Assembly: GCA_033763995.1 (NCBI GenBank)
Contig: JANRJL010000004.1
Span: forward strand, 62,001 to 126,000
Source: GCA-2737725 sp033763995
GTDB taxonomy: Bacteria; Pseudomonadota; Alphaproteobacteria; Rhodospirillales; Rhodospirillaceae
Reading direction: 5' to 3'
Length of the DNA stretch: 64,000 nt
The notes beneath the pieces are model-generated. The model saw only the letters and a list, made by a program, of their open reading frames with translations, made no database searches and was not told where the DNA came from. A program made the translations under genes and the position numbers. The stretch's first letter is position 1. Every line of letters starts with the position of its first letter. Of this stretch, positions 16,695 through 24,843 are shown piece by piece.

Positions 16695-18185
16695 ATGAAC
16701 CAAGACGCCACGATCCGCCAACGGCCGTATGGAGTGATCGACATCGGGTCGAACTCCGTGCGCTTGGTCGTCTATAACGCGCAAACCCGCATTCCCATCC
16801 CGCTGCACAACGAAAAAGCCATGTGCGCGCTCGGCAAGGGCCTGGAAAAAACCGGCCGGCTCAATGCCGACGGCGTCGGCCTGGCCTTCGACGCGCTGGC
16901 CCGCTTCGTCAAGATCGCCGAGGCGCTGGACGTGGAACAGCTCGACGTGCTGGCGACCGCGGCCGTCAGGGACGCCGTGGACGGCAAGGAATTCGCCAAC
17001 GCCGTGGAAAAACGCTGCGGCGTGGAAGTTCAAGTGCTCACCGGCAAGCAGGAGGCCAAGCGCTCGGCCCTGGGCGTGCTGTGCGGCGTGCCCGACGCCG
17101 AGGGCGTGGTGGCCGACCTGGGCGGGGGCAGTCTCGAATTGGTCCACGTCGGCTCCGGCGACATGAGCGAGCACACCACGCTGCCGCTGGGCCTGTTGCG
17201 GCTGTCGGAGGCCGCCGACGGCGACCGCAAGCGCGCCGTCGACATCATCAACCGCGCGCTCGAGAAGCACAAATGGGTCGCGGGCCGCGCCAAGGACCAG
17301 TCGCTCTACGCCGTGGGCGGGGCCTGGCGCGCGCTGGCGCGGGTGTGCATCGCCCAGATGAACTATCCGCTCCATGTGCTCGACAACTTCACGCTGGAGC
17401 GCGCCCAAGCGCTCAGTTTATTCGAGGTCATCTCGCGGTTGAGCCCCAGGTCGCTCGAGCAGATCGAGGGCGTCTCCAAGGGCCGCCTGCAAACGCTGCC
17501 GCTGGCCGCCACCGTGCTCGAGCGCCTGATCGAGATCACCAAGCCAAGGAATCTCGTGTTTTCGATTTACGGCATGCGCGAGGGCCAGTTCTACAAGTCG
17601 CTGCCCGAGTCCATCCGGAAACAGGACTCACTGATCGGCCTCGCCGAGGACATGTCGCGCACGGCGGGCCGCTCGCCCAAGGCCGGGCACGAGGCCTTCG
17701 AGTGGATGGCGGTGCTGTTCCCCGACGAAACGCCCAAGCAGAAACGCCTGCGCCTGGCGGCGTGCATTCTGCGCGACGTGTGGTGGATGGAGCACCCCGA
17801 CTATCGCGGCGAGCAGGCGTTCTTACGAATTCTGCGTTTGCCGTTCTTGGGTCTCGGCCACGAGGACCGCGCCGGCCTTGCGCTCGCCATGTACTATCGC
17901 TACGGCGGCGAGAGCGACGAGCCCATCGTCAAGCAGGCCCATGCGCTGCTGGAAGAGGCCCGCATCCACCGCGTCAAGACCATCGGCCTCGCGCTGCGCT
18001 TGGCCTACGTGCTGGCGCCGGGCGCCACGGGCATCTTGAAACGCGCCAAGCTCACGCTGCAGGGGAAAACCCTGGTGCTGACCCTGAACGAGAGCGAGGC
18101 GCTGTTCAGCACCGGCTCCTATCCGCGCCGCCTGCAACGCCTCGCCGCCCACGTCGGCTACGATCACCGCATCGATTGGAAGTAG
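16695..18185 (+). CDS. ppx: Exopolyphosphatase (Ppx/GppA family)
   Basis: This 496-residue protein of the actin-like Ppx/GppA family cleaves terminal phosphates from polyphosphate or acts on (p)ppGpp. The phosphate-1 loop is VIDIGSNSVRLVVYN and the phosphate-2 loop is VVADLGGGSLELVHV, followed by TLPLGLLRL. A C-terminal helical, HD-like domain (about 310-496) is present, as in long-form Ppx. It lies directly downstream of ppk in the same direction. The start ATG at 16695 is well placed before the conserved YGVIDIGSNS. Confidence 0.94.
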   Translation: MNQDATIRQRPYGVIDIGSNSVRLVVYNAQTRIPIPLHNEKAMCALGKGLEKTGRLNADGVGLAFDALARFVKIAEALDVEQLDVLATAAVRDAVDGKEFANAVEKRCGVEVQVLTGKQEAKRSALGVLCGVPDAEGVVADLGGGSLELVHVGSGDMSEHTTLPLGLLRLSEAADGDRKRAVDIINRALEKHKWVAGRAKDQSLYAVGGAWRALARVCIAQMNYPLHVLDNFTLERAQALSLFEVISRLSPRSLEQIEGVSKGRLQTLPLAATVLERLIEITKPRNLVFSIYGMREGQFYKSLPESIRKQDSLIGLAEDMSRTAGRSPKAGHEAFEWMAVLFPDETPKQKRLRLAACILRDVWWMEHPDYRGEQAFLRILRLPFLGLGHEDRAGLALAMYYRYGGESDEPIVKQAHALLEEARIHRVKTIGLALRLAYVLAPGATGILKRAKLTLQGKTLVLTLNESEALFSTGSYPRRLQRLAAHVGYDHRIDWK

Positions 18186-18195
18186 GCCGCCTGCC

Positions 18196-19143
18196 ATGTC
18201 GTCGCGCTTCAAGGTCGCCGCCGCCCACGCCTCGCCGATTTTGCTGAACAAGGAGGCCACGCTGGCCAAGGTGTGCGACCTCGTCGCCGCCGCCGGTCGG
18301 CAGGGCGTGCGCCTGATGGGATTCCCCGAGACCTTCGTGCCCGGCTATCCCTATTGGCTGGGGCTTTACGCGCCGGTGCAACAGTTGGCCGCCATGCGCG
18401 AGTACGGCGCGCAGTCGGTGGCGGTCGACGGCCCCGACCTCGACGGCGTCAAGGCCGCCTGCCGCGCCCACAAGGTCAACATCGTGCTGGGCGTCTCGGA
18501 ACGAGCCGGGGGCACGCTCTATAATTCGCAAGTTTACATCGACGAGACCGGCGCGCTGGCGGGCGTGCATCGCAAGCTGCAGCCCACCATGTCCGAACGA
18601 ACGTTATGGGGCCAGGGCGACGGCTCGACGCTCAAGGTCTTCGACCTGCCCGTGGGCAAGGTCGGCGGGCTCATCTGCGGCGAGCATTCCATGAACTTGG
18701 CCCGCCACGCGCTCATCCTGCAGGGCGAGCAGATTCACGTCTCGGCGTGGCCCACCTTCGCCACCATGAAGGGCCGCGAGGATTGGTTCGACCCCCACGT
18801 CGATGCGCTGTCCAAGGTGCATGCCTATTCCGGAGCCTGCTTCGTCATCGTCGCCGAGGACCCGATCACGCAGGCCAATCTCGACAAGATCGAACAGATG
18901 CTGGGCCACCAGGACATGGTGAAGCCCGGCGGCGGCTTTTCCACCATCTACAGCCCGCGCGAGGCCTATCTCGCCCCCGTGCACAAGGGGCTGGAGGAAA
19001 AGCTGGTGGTGGCCGAGATCGATTTGGAGCAAATCAACGCCGCCAAGATTCAGCACGATTCGGCGGGGCACTACGCGCGCTCGGAAATCCTGCGCCTGGT
19101 GCTGGACGCCGAGCCCAAGACGCCGCTGATCATAAAAAGTTAG
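18196..19143 (+). CDS. Nitrilase / carbon-nitrogen hydrolase
   Basis: This 315-residue member of the nitrilase branch has the complete Glu-Lys-Cys catalytic set: Glu in GFPETFVPGYPYW, Lys in HRKLQPT and Cys in GLICGEHSMNLAR. PYWLGLYAPV and the H-S-x-N-L-A-R block after the Cys resemble true nitrilases, which convert R-CN to the carboxylic acid and ammonia, more than amidases of the superfamily. It begins ten bases after ppx and its stop overlaps the convergent rnd stop by four bases. It is an accessory gene inserted in the otherwise conserved ppx-rnd neighbourhood. The substrate is unknown. Confidence 0.85.
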   Translation: MSSRFKVAAAHASPILLNKEATLAKVCDLVAAAGRQGVRLMGFPETFVPGYPYWLGLYAPVQQLAAMREYGAQSVAVDGPDLDGVKAACRAHKVNIVLGVSERAGGTLYNSQVYIDETGALAGVHRKLQPTMSERTLWGQGDGSTLKVFDLPVGKVGGLICGEHSMNLARHALILQGEQIHVSAWPTFATMKGREDWFDPHVDALSKVHAYSGACFVIVAEDPITQANLDKIEQMLGHQDMVKPGGGFSTIYSPREAYLAPVHKGLEEKLVVAEIDLEQINAAKIQHDSAGHYARSEILRLVLDAEPKTPLIIKS

Positions 19144-20303
19144 CGCTCGAACACTTCCACTTTGCGGCCGTTGTCGGCCAGAGCGATGGCGAGCTTGCCG
19201 TGCTTGAGCTTGAGCGCGTCGGCGCCGAACAACTCGCGCCGCCAGCCGTGCAGCGCGGGCACGTCGGCCTCGTCCGACAGCGCCATGGCGTCGATGTCGT
19301 CCGACGTGGCGATCAGGCGCGGCGCCACGTGGTTCTGCTCGGCGCGAATTTTCAGCAGCAGGCGCAGCAGCTCCACCACGGCGCGCGGGCCCTGGTTGCC
19401 GTTGTCGTCGGGCGGCAGGGGCGGCAGTTGATCCTCGGGCAGGGCTTGGCCGCGCGCGGCCGCCGCCAGCACGCCCGGTGCAAAACGCTCGCTCGCCAGT
19501 TGCTTGGCGAGCCGCGAGCGCTTCAAGTCCTCAAGTGTGGCCGGCGGATGGGCGGCGATTTCCAGCAGCGCATCGTCCTTGGCTACGCGGCCGCGCGGCC
19601 AGTCGAGGGCGCGCGCCGTGTCCTCGCGCCAGGCGGCCAGTTCGCGCAACACACCCAGCATGCGCGCCGAGCGCGTGCGCGCCTTGATGCGCTTGTAGGC
19701 CTCGCGCGGTTCGATGCGGTAGGTGGCGGGCGTGGTCAGCACCGCCATTTCCTCGGCCAGCCACGCGCCGCGTCCGTCGCGGTCGAGCCGCTTGCGCAGT
19801 TGGGTGTAGGCCTTGCGCAGGTGGGTCACGTCCGAGAGCGCGTATTTCAGTTGCCGGTCGGTGAGCGGGCGGCGCGACCAGTCGGTGAAGCGCTGCGACT
19901 TGTCGAGCTTGGCGTCGGCCAGCTTGGCCACCAGCGTTTCGTAGCCCACCTGGTCGCCGAAGCCGCACACCATGGCGGCCACCTGGGTGTCGAACACCGG
20001 ATGCGGCAAGGCGCCGCCCTCGTGCAGGAAGATTTCCAAATCCTGCCGCGCGGCGTGGAAGACTTTCAGAACGTTTTCGTTGGCGAAGAGCTTGTACAGC
20101 GGCGCCAGGTCCATGCCCGGGGCGAGGGGGTCGATGCACATGGCCTCGTCGGGGCCCGCCACCTGGACCAGGCAGAGTTTCGCCCAGAAGGTGGTTTCGC
20201 GCATGAACTCGGTATCGACAGTGACGAACTCCGCGCCCGATTGGCGGTCGCAAAAGGCGGCAAGGCCAGACGTGTCGGAAATGAGAATCGCGGCGGGGTT
20301 CAT
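19140..20303 (-). CDS. rnd: Ribonuclease D
   Basis: This 387-residue RNase D is a 3'-5' exoribonuclease in tRNA and stable-RNA maturation. The DEDD nuclease domain starts with FVTVDTEFMRETTFWAKLCLVQVAG (Asp-Glu metal ligands), then VFHAARQDLEIF and the Tyr-containing KYALSDVTHLRKAY. The HRDC domain lies at about 205-290 (ELAAWREDTARALDWPRGRVAKDDALLEIA). In related genomes rnd lies beside aspS and ppx; here it is on the opposite strand between the nitrilase and an amidase, with REP copy B in front of it. Confidence 0.94.
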   Translation of the reverse strand: MNPAAILISDTSGLAAFCDRQSGAEFVTVDTEFMRETTFWAKLCLVQVAGPDEAMCIDPLAPGMDLAPLYKLFANENVLKVFHAARQDLEIFLHEGGALPHPVFDTQVAAMVCGFGDQVGYETLVAKLADAKLDKSQRFTDWSRRPLTDRQLKYALSDVTHLRKAYTQLRKRLDRDGRGAWLAEEMAVLTTPATYRIEPREAYKRIKARTRSARMLGVLRELAAWREDTARALDWPRGRVAKDDALLEIAAHPPATLEDLKRSRLAKQLASERFAPGVLAAAARGQALPEDQLPPLPPDDNGNQGPRAVVELLRLLLKIRAEQNHVAPRLIATSDDIDAMALSDEADVPALHGWRRELFGADALKLKHGKLAIALADNGRKVEVFER

Positions 20304-20358
20304 GCGACGGCTGGTTTAGCCGCCCGTCGCGACAACGGCAACCCACCAAACCACTGAC

Positions 20359-20448
20359 GTCATCCTGGGATTTATTCCCAGGATCCAGGGCAACAATATT
20401 CATCCGAGCGTTGTGGCCCTGGGTCCTGGGCACAAGGCCCAGGACGAC
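20359..20448. repeat. REP-like double hairpin, copy B
   Basis: Same architecture as copy A: GTCATCC, then CCTGGG-atttatt-CCCAGG (20364-20382), then a spacer of about 40 bases, then GTCCTGGGcacaaggCCCAGGAC with the terminal GAC. Stem sequences differ from copy A (CCTGGG against CCTGGGG; GTCCTGGG against CCCTGGG) but pairing is kept. It lies between the 3' end of the amidase gene and the 5' end of rnd, both on the minus strand. Confidence 0.85.
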
Positions 20449-20470
20449 ACCTGAGTTATTCCCTCGATCT

Positions 20471-22153
20471 TCACAACTCCGGCGGGCGGCGGCGCCGGGT
20501 CGCCTGCTCGAAGGCATAGGCCAGGCCGATCAGCTTGGGCTCGCTGCAGGCGAGCCCGCCGAAGGCCACGCCCAGGGGCGCGGGCTTGGCGACCCAACCC
20601 TCGGGATACCCCGTGCCGTTGGCGACCAGCCCAAAAGGAACCGCGACGGACGGATAGCCCGCCTTGGCCAAAAACCCGCTGCCGCGGCTGCCGGGAAACA
20701 CCAGGGCGTCGAGTTTGTGCTTTTTCATCACCGCGTCGGCCCCCTCGCGGCCCGAGTGGCGCAGCTCGCGTTTCCGGTCGGCCTCGTAACGCGCGCGGTC
20801 CTCGGCCGAGGCCGGATCCTGCTCGTCGGAAATGTCCATGGAGGTCTGGCCGTACTTCAGCGTGCCCATGGCCGCGTGGGCGAGGTTCCACTCGCGCAAT
20901 TCGGTGAGCGATTTCACCGGCGCGGCCTCGCCCAAACTTTCAAGCCACGCCATGAAATCGCGCTTGAAACCGTACTTCAGCACCACCGAACAATTCGCGT
21001 CCGTGCCCTTGGTGCCGGCGGTGGCCGAGCACGAGCCTTTCTTCATGGCGTTCTTGTCGGGGTCCGTGGCGATCACGCTGGGCATGTCGGCGGGGTCGAT
21101 CACGGTCGCGCCAGCGCCGCGCAGAATCGCCGCCACCTCGTCCATCATGGAGCGCTGATCGGCGGGGATGCCGCCGCTGGGTTTGCTTTCGCCGGGCAGC
21201 GTGATCTCGTCGACGAACCACGCGCGCGGAACGCCGATGCGCGCCCCCTTGAGCGCGTCGGCCTTCAGGAACGGCGTGTAGTCGTGGTTGGCGGGCGGCT
21301 TGCAGCGTGTCGTCATGGCGTCGTTGGCGTCGGGCGCGGTGCCTTCCAACACGCCCAGCAGAATGGCCGCATCGGTGACGCTGCGCGTCATGGGCCCGGC
21401 GGTGTCTTGATCGTAGGACACCGGAACAATGCCCCAGCGGCTGATACGCCCCACCGTGGGCTTGATGGCCGCGAGCATCATCGCCGTGGCCGGCCCGATG
21501 ATGGACACCGTGGTCTCGGTGCCGATGTTGGCCGCCCACAAATTTGCCGCCGTGCCGCCGCCCGAGGACGAACTACCCGTGGCGAGCACGCCGCGCCCGT
21601 CGTTGAGGCTGGGCCTCGGATCGCGCCGCGTGTCGTAGGGATTGAACGCATAGCCGCCCAGCGAGGAATAGTTGTTGGGCATGCCCAGCACCATCCAGTT
21701 GGCCATTTCGGTCAGCACCGTCTTGGCGATGATGACCGCACCCGCCTCGCGGAGGTTTTTCACAAGTGTTGCCTCATAGGGCGGCACCCAGCCTTCGAAG
21801 CGCAGCGTGCCCGCCGTGGTGGGCATGTCGGTGGTGTGGATGTTGTCCTTGATGGCGATGGGAATGCCGTGCAGCGGCCCGCGCAGCTTTCCTTCCATAC
21901 GCTCGCGGTCCAGCCGGTCGGCGTCGGCCAGTGCCCGGTCGCTCACCGTGATGGCGGCGTTGATTTTGTTCTCGTAGATCGCGATGCGGTTCAGATACTG
22001 CGTCACCAATTCCCGCGACGTGACCCGACCGTCCTTCAGTGCGGCCTGCATCTCGGGGATCGTGGCCTCGACCACGGAAAACTCGGCGGCGGCGGCGGGC
22101 GCGGCGGCCAGCGCGACCAGCAGGGTGAAGGGGCGGATGGAATTTTGTTTCAT
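20471..22153 (-). CDS. Exported amidase (amidase signature family)
   Basis: This 560-residue amidase signature enzyme has a signal peptide (FTLLVALAAAPAAAAEF, cut near residue 25). The Ser-cisSer-Lys triad is visible: Lys in PIAIKDNIHT, the Ser/Gly-rich loop TGSSSSGGGTAAN, and the nucleophile region GTETTVSIIGPA (GTDTGGSI in canonical members). It should hydrolyse carboxylic amides in the periplasm. The ATG at 22153 is chosen because it opens the signal peptide; the upstream extension has no coding character. A second, distant amidase lies at 52274-53815. The substrate is not predictable. Confidence 0.88.
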   Translation of the reverse strand: MKQNSIRPFTLLVALAAAPAAAAEFSVVEATIPEMQAALKDGRVTSRELVTQYLNRIAIYENKINAAITVSDRALADADRLDRERMEGKLRGPLHGIPIAIKDNIHTTDMPTTAGTLRFEGWVPPYEATLVKNLREAGAVIIAKTVLTEMANWMVLGMPNNYSSLGGYAFNPYDTRRDPRPSLNDGRGVLATGSSSSGGGTAANLWAANIGTETTVSIIGPATAMMLAAIKPTVGRISRWGIVPVSYDQDTAGPMTRSVTDAAILLGVLEGTAPDANDAMTTRCKPPANHDYTPFLKADALKGARIGVPRAWFVDEITLPGESKPSGGIPADQRSMMDEVAAILRGAGATVIDPADMPSVIATDPDKNAMKKGSCSATAGTKGTDANCSVVLKYGFKRDFMAWLESLGEAAPVKSLTELREWNLAHAAMGTLKYGQTSMDISDEQDPASAEDRARYEADRKRELRHSGREGADAVMKKHKLDALVFPGSRGSGFLAKAGYPSVAVPFGLVANGTGYPEGWVAKPAPLGVAFGGLACSEPKLIGLAYAFEQATRRRRPPEL

Positions 22154-22193
22154 GGCAATGACCCGCGTAGAAAACACGAAGTATGCAACAAAC

Positions 22194-22559
22194 TCACGCC
22201 GCCCGAGGCCGCACCGTGCGCTCGATCTCGGCCAGCGCCGCGTCGCGCGCGCATTCGAGATCGTAGTGGGCCTGCATGCCCAGCCAAAATTCCGCCGACG
22301 TACCAAAGTAGCGCGCGAGCCGGAGCGCCGTGTCTGGGCTGATGGCACGCTTGCCGCGCACGATCTCGCCCAACCGAGCTTGCGTGATGTCCAAGGCCTT
22401 GGCGAGCGCGTATTGGCTGAGCGCCAAAGGTTCCAGGTAATCGCGCAGGATCACCTCGCCGGGATGGACCGGCACGAAGGCCTTGGGCCCTCGCGCGACT
22501 TTGCGCGCCGCAACGCGCGCGGGTCGCCTATTCATCATGGTAATCGCAGATTTCGACAT
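22194..22559 (-). CDS. higA: HigA-family antitoxin
   Basis: This 121-residue antitoxin of the HigA/VapI type has VHPGEVILRDYLEPLALSQYALAKAL, then a helix-turn-helix (ITQARLGEIVRGKRAIS), then DTALRLARYFGTSAEFWLGMQ, the diagnostic C-terminal block. It should bind and inactivate the HigB toxin encoded just upstream and repress the operon. The ATG at 22559 is preferred because AGGAG stands nine bases before it; this gives a 32-base overlap with higB. Two later ATG codons (22538, 22535) would give the shorter overlap seen in some modules. Confidence 0.9.
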   Translation of the reverse strand: MSKSAITMMNRRPARVAARKVARGPKAFVPVHPGEVILRDYLEPLALSQYALAKALDITQARLGEIVRGKRAISPDTALRLARYFGTSAEFWLGMQAHYDLECARDAALAEIERTVRPRAA

Positions 22560-22818
22560 CGTGAGCTTCTCCTAAGTGCCAGCGGAAGCAAATCCGCCAT
22601 TGATCGTTCACGCGAATGCTGTACTGACCCTTCCTGCGGCCTTTCAACGCTTCCAACCGATTGCCGGGCGGGGAGCGCAGATCGTCCAATGACCGGGCGC
22701 TGTTCAATTGAATCAGCTTGCGATACGCCGTGCGCAAGATGTCGTTCGGCACGCCTTTGGCGCTTTCGCGCGCCCAGGCGAGCCGCGCCAACGCATTGCG
22801 AAACGAGCGAATCGCCAT
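22528..22818 (-). CDS. higB: HigB-type mRNA interferase toxin
   Basis: This 96-residue RelE-superfamily toxin of the HigB (plasmid maintenance) family is shown by LIQLNSARSLDDLRSPPGNRLEALKGRRKGQYSIRVNDQWRICFRW, which matches the family core with its RI-N-D-QWRICF strand, ending VEICDYH(D/E). It is predicted to cleave mRNA on the ribosome. It precedes higA, as in canonical higBA modules. Tandem palindromes directly upstream (22827-22860) are the probable operator. Confidence 0.92.
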   Translation of the reverse strand: MAIRSFRNALARLAWARESAKGVPNDILRTAYRKLIQLNSARSLDDLRSPPGNRLEALKGRRKGQYSIRVNDQWRICFRWHLGEAHDVEICDYHDE

Positions 22819-22826
22819 GGGTTATG

Positions 22827-22860
22827 CTATCGCATCACGATAGCTATCGCAACTCGATAG
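22827..22860. promoter_or_regulatory. Tandem palindromic operator of higBA
   Basis: Two copies of CTATCG-n5-CGATAG sit back to back: 22827-22843 and 22844-22860, with spacers CATCA and CAACT. They begin nine bases upstream of the higB start. Two adjacent identical palindromes are what a dimeric HigA repressor would bind cooperatively. The inverted repeats are exact; the regulatory role is inferred. Confidence 0.7.
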
Positions 22861-22869
22861 TGCGGACCA

Positions 22870-23472
22870 CTAGCCGTGGCCCGCCATGAACGCGGGCAGC
22901 ATGCGCCGCAGCACGTCGTCGCGCAGGCGGAAATGGTGATACAGCGCGGCCAGCACGTGAAGCGACAGCACGCCGCCGCCGACCCACCAGCAATAAATAT
23001 GGATATCGCGGTAAACGCGGAAGGTGTTGAACGGCGGGTCGAGGGCGCGCAGGAATTCGAGCCCGAACATTTCAAACCCGACGAAATTGATCGGAACCGG
23101 GAACTGCTCGCTGCCGATCAGGCTGGACCCCGCCCATCCGGACAGCGGAAAGACGAACATCAGCACATACAAGGTGACGTGGGTCAGGTGCGCGAGCGCC
23201 TTCTGATAGCCCGCCATGGGTGGCAGGCCGGGCGCGGGATGGGACAAACGCCACGACAGGCGCAGGGCAGCGGCCAGCAAGATGAAAAAGCCGGTGCTAT
23301 GATGGATTTGCTCCAGCCACAGCAACAGCGTGTCGTCGCCGGTGATGCGCGCTTGCGGCGCCTCGCGCGACAGCCAAAACCCGAGCGGCACCTGCGCCAG
23401 CACCATCAGGGCGAAGATCCAGTGCAGGGCGACCGACGTGGTGCTCCAGCGGGTTGGCGTGGTCGCGTGCAT
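22870..23472 (-). CDS. Cytochrome b561-family membrane protein
   Basis: This 200-residue four-helix cytochrome b561 (bacterial YceJ/CybB type) has membrane segments at about 15-35, 52-72, 92-112 and 148-170. Histidines in VALHWIFALM, QIHHSTGFF and ALYHHF are the expected ligands of two b haems. Such proteins move electrons from quinol to periplasmic acceptors. The next gene upstream on the same strand encodes a HutX-like haem protein. A haem-related role for the pair is possible but unproven. Confidence 0.87.
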   Translation of the reverse strand: MHATTPTRWSTTSVALHWIFALMVLAQVPLGFWLSREAPQARITGDDTLLLWLEQIHHSTGFFILLAAALRLSWRLSHPAPGLPPMAGYQKALAHLTHVTLYVLMFVFPLSGWAGSSLIGSEQFPVPINFVGFEMFGLEFLRALDPPFNTFRVYRDIHIYCWWVGGGVLSLHVLAALYHHFRLRDDVLRRMLPAFMAGHG

Positions 23473-23531
23473 GAGCCGTCGATCCTCGGGCGCTTCGGTC
23501 TAGGGTGGGCCGCCGACTTGGCCGCCTGGGC

Positions 23532-24119
23532 CTACTTGGTGGCCTGGGTTTTATAGTAGGCGTTCATGGCCTGGAACTGCTCCAGGGTTTTCGGATCGTG
23601 CTGGCCGCCGCTCACGTCGCGATTGACGAAGATTCCGAAAATTCGCTTGCCGTCCTTGTCGAAGAACGCGACCTGCCGCGCCACGCCGCCCTCGCGCGAG
23701 GGCTCCTCGATGATCTGGATGGCCGCGACGTTCTTGGGCTGAAAATGCCCGCTCAGCCCGTCGGTGCTGTCGAGGTTGAAGAAGCCTTGCCCGTAGGAGC
23801 CCTTGGGAATGCGCGAATGAACCTCGACCACGGTGCCGGCGACGATGGTGATGAACAGCGGCTTCTCCCACTCGGTCAGCTTGTTCCAGACCTCGTCGAA
23901 CTTATCCGGGGAAACGGGCACACGGGAGTTGGCGATGAGTTCGGCGACGACCTTCTCCTCCGGGGCGCCGGTCGCCTCCATCAGCCATTCGACCGAGCGG
24001 CCGGGATTTTTCTTGACCGCCTCCGGCAAACTCATCGATTGGGCGTTGGCGCCGTTCGCGGGCAGGATCAACAGCGCCGCCAGGGCGAGGGACGTGAACG
24101 ATGTGACGAGGGCACGCAT
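23532..24119 (-). CDS. HutX/ChuX-like haem protein with a predicted signal peptide
   Basis: This 195-residue protein's main part matches the ChuX/HutX family of haem carriers: SLPEAVKKNPGRSVEWLME, then WEKPLFITIVAGTVVEVHSRIPKGSYGQGFFNL, then GLSGHFQPKNVAAIQIIEEP, then FFDKDGKRIFGIFVNRD. Normal HutX is cytosolic and receives haem after ABC import. Here the protein starts with a plausible signal peptide (LVTSFTSLALAALLILPANGANAQS). The ATG at 24119 is used because GGAG lies seven bases upstream. No haem ABC transporter is adjacent; a cytochrome b561 follows. Periplasmic location is a prediction. Confidence 0.8.
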   Translation of the reverse strand: MRALVTSFTSLALAALLILPANGANAQSMSLPEAVKKNPGRSVEWLMEATGAPEEKVVAELIANSRVPVSPDKFDEVWNKLTEWEKPLFITIVAGTVVEVHSRIPKGSYGQGFFNLDSTDGLSGHFQPKNVAAIQIIEEPSREGGVARQVAFFDKDGKRIFGIFVNRDVSGGQHDPKTLEQFQAMNAYYKTQATK

Positions 24120-24313
24120 GGTGTTCTCCACTTCGGTGAGGTGGCGCGGTCAAGCGCCGGTGTCTGGCGACATCGTAGCCAATTCCGTCGCCCCTGGCCA
24201 CGCCGGGCGTGTAACGGACCGTGACAGGCCCCCTTACTTTGCGTGTCCCGGGGGCCTCGAGAACTCGAAGTTTCCCGTTTTGTAAGGGCGCCATGGCCTA
24301 CTCGGGCGATGTG

Positions 24314-24583
24314 CTATCCAAACAAGTCCGAATGCGTTCCGCATCTCGCGAGCAGAATTTCATCTCCCAAGTCATCCCAGATCAAGAGCCAGTCCGGTTC
24401 AACATGGCATTCAAAGAAACCTTCGTATTCGCCCTTTAGGCGATGCAACCGGTATCTCGGTTCCAACGTATCACGGCGGGCAATCCGCTCGACAATCCAA
24501 AGGAGTTTGGCGGTATCCTTGCCGCGCTTTTCGGCGAGCTTGAAGTCTTTCTTGAATCGCGTGCTAAAGCGAACGTGTGTCAC
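24314..24583 (-). CDS. yafQ: YafQ-type mRNA interferase toxin
   Basis: This 89-residue RelE-superfamily toxin of the YafQ branch has RFSTRFKKDFKLAEKRGKD, then YRLHRLKGEYEGFFECHVEPDWLLIW, then LARCGTHSDLFG; the catalytic His and Phe of the C-terminal GTHSDLF are present. YafQ cleaves mRNA in the ribosome at in-frame lysine codons in the studied cases. It overlaps the antitoxin gene by four bases (ATGA). Downstream to 24119 there is no further gene. Confidence 0.92.
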   Translation of the reverse strand: MTHVRFSTRFKKDFKLAEKRGKDTAKLLWIVERIARRDTLEPRYRLHRLKGEYEGFFECHVEPDWLLIWDDLGDEILLARCGTHSDLFG

Positions 24584-24843
24584 GCGCGCAATGCTCGTGC
24601 AAGCGCACTCATGCTCCGATAGCTCTTGAGCTTGTGTCGGTTATTGCGCACTTCTGCCATTGCCGCGCGCGTTTCGGCGTTCGGGATACGAACCTCGAAG
24701 GGCAGGCCCTCATGCAGCGAAACTTGGCGATAGAACAGGCGGATGGCCTCGGTCGGCGATATTCCGATCTGGTCCATCACGCGCTCGGCGTCTTTTTTCA
24801 GTCCGGGCTCCATGCGGGCGCGGACCATGGCGGTCTTGGTCAT
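24580..24843 (-). CDS. dinJ: RelB/DinJ-family antitoxin
   Basis: This 87-residue ribbon-helix-helix antitoxin has MTKTAMVRARMEPGLKKDAERVMDQIGISPTEAIRLFYRQV, the DinJ signature, and a flexible C-terminus (residues 50-87) that would wrap YafQ. The ATG at 24843 has an excellent ribosome site (AAGGAG, seven bases upstream). It is the first gene of the module and probably autoregulates it, but I see no exact palindrome directly upstream. Confidence 0.92.
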   Translation of the reverse strand: MTKTAMVRARMEPGLKKDAERVMDQIGISPTEAIRLFYRQVSLHEGLPFEVRIPNAETRAAMAEVRNNRHKLKSYRSMSALARALRA

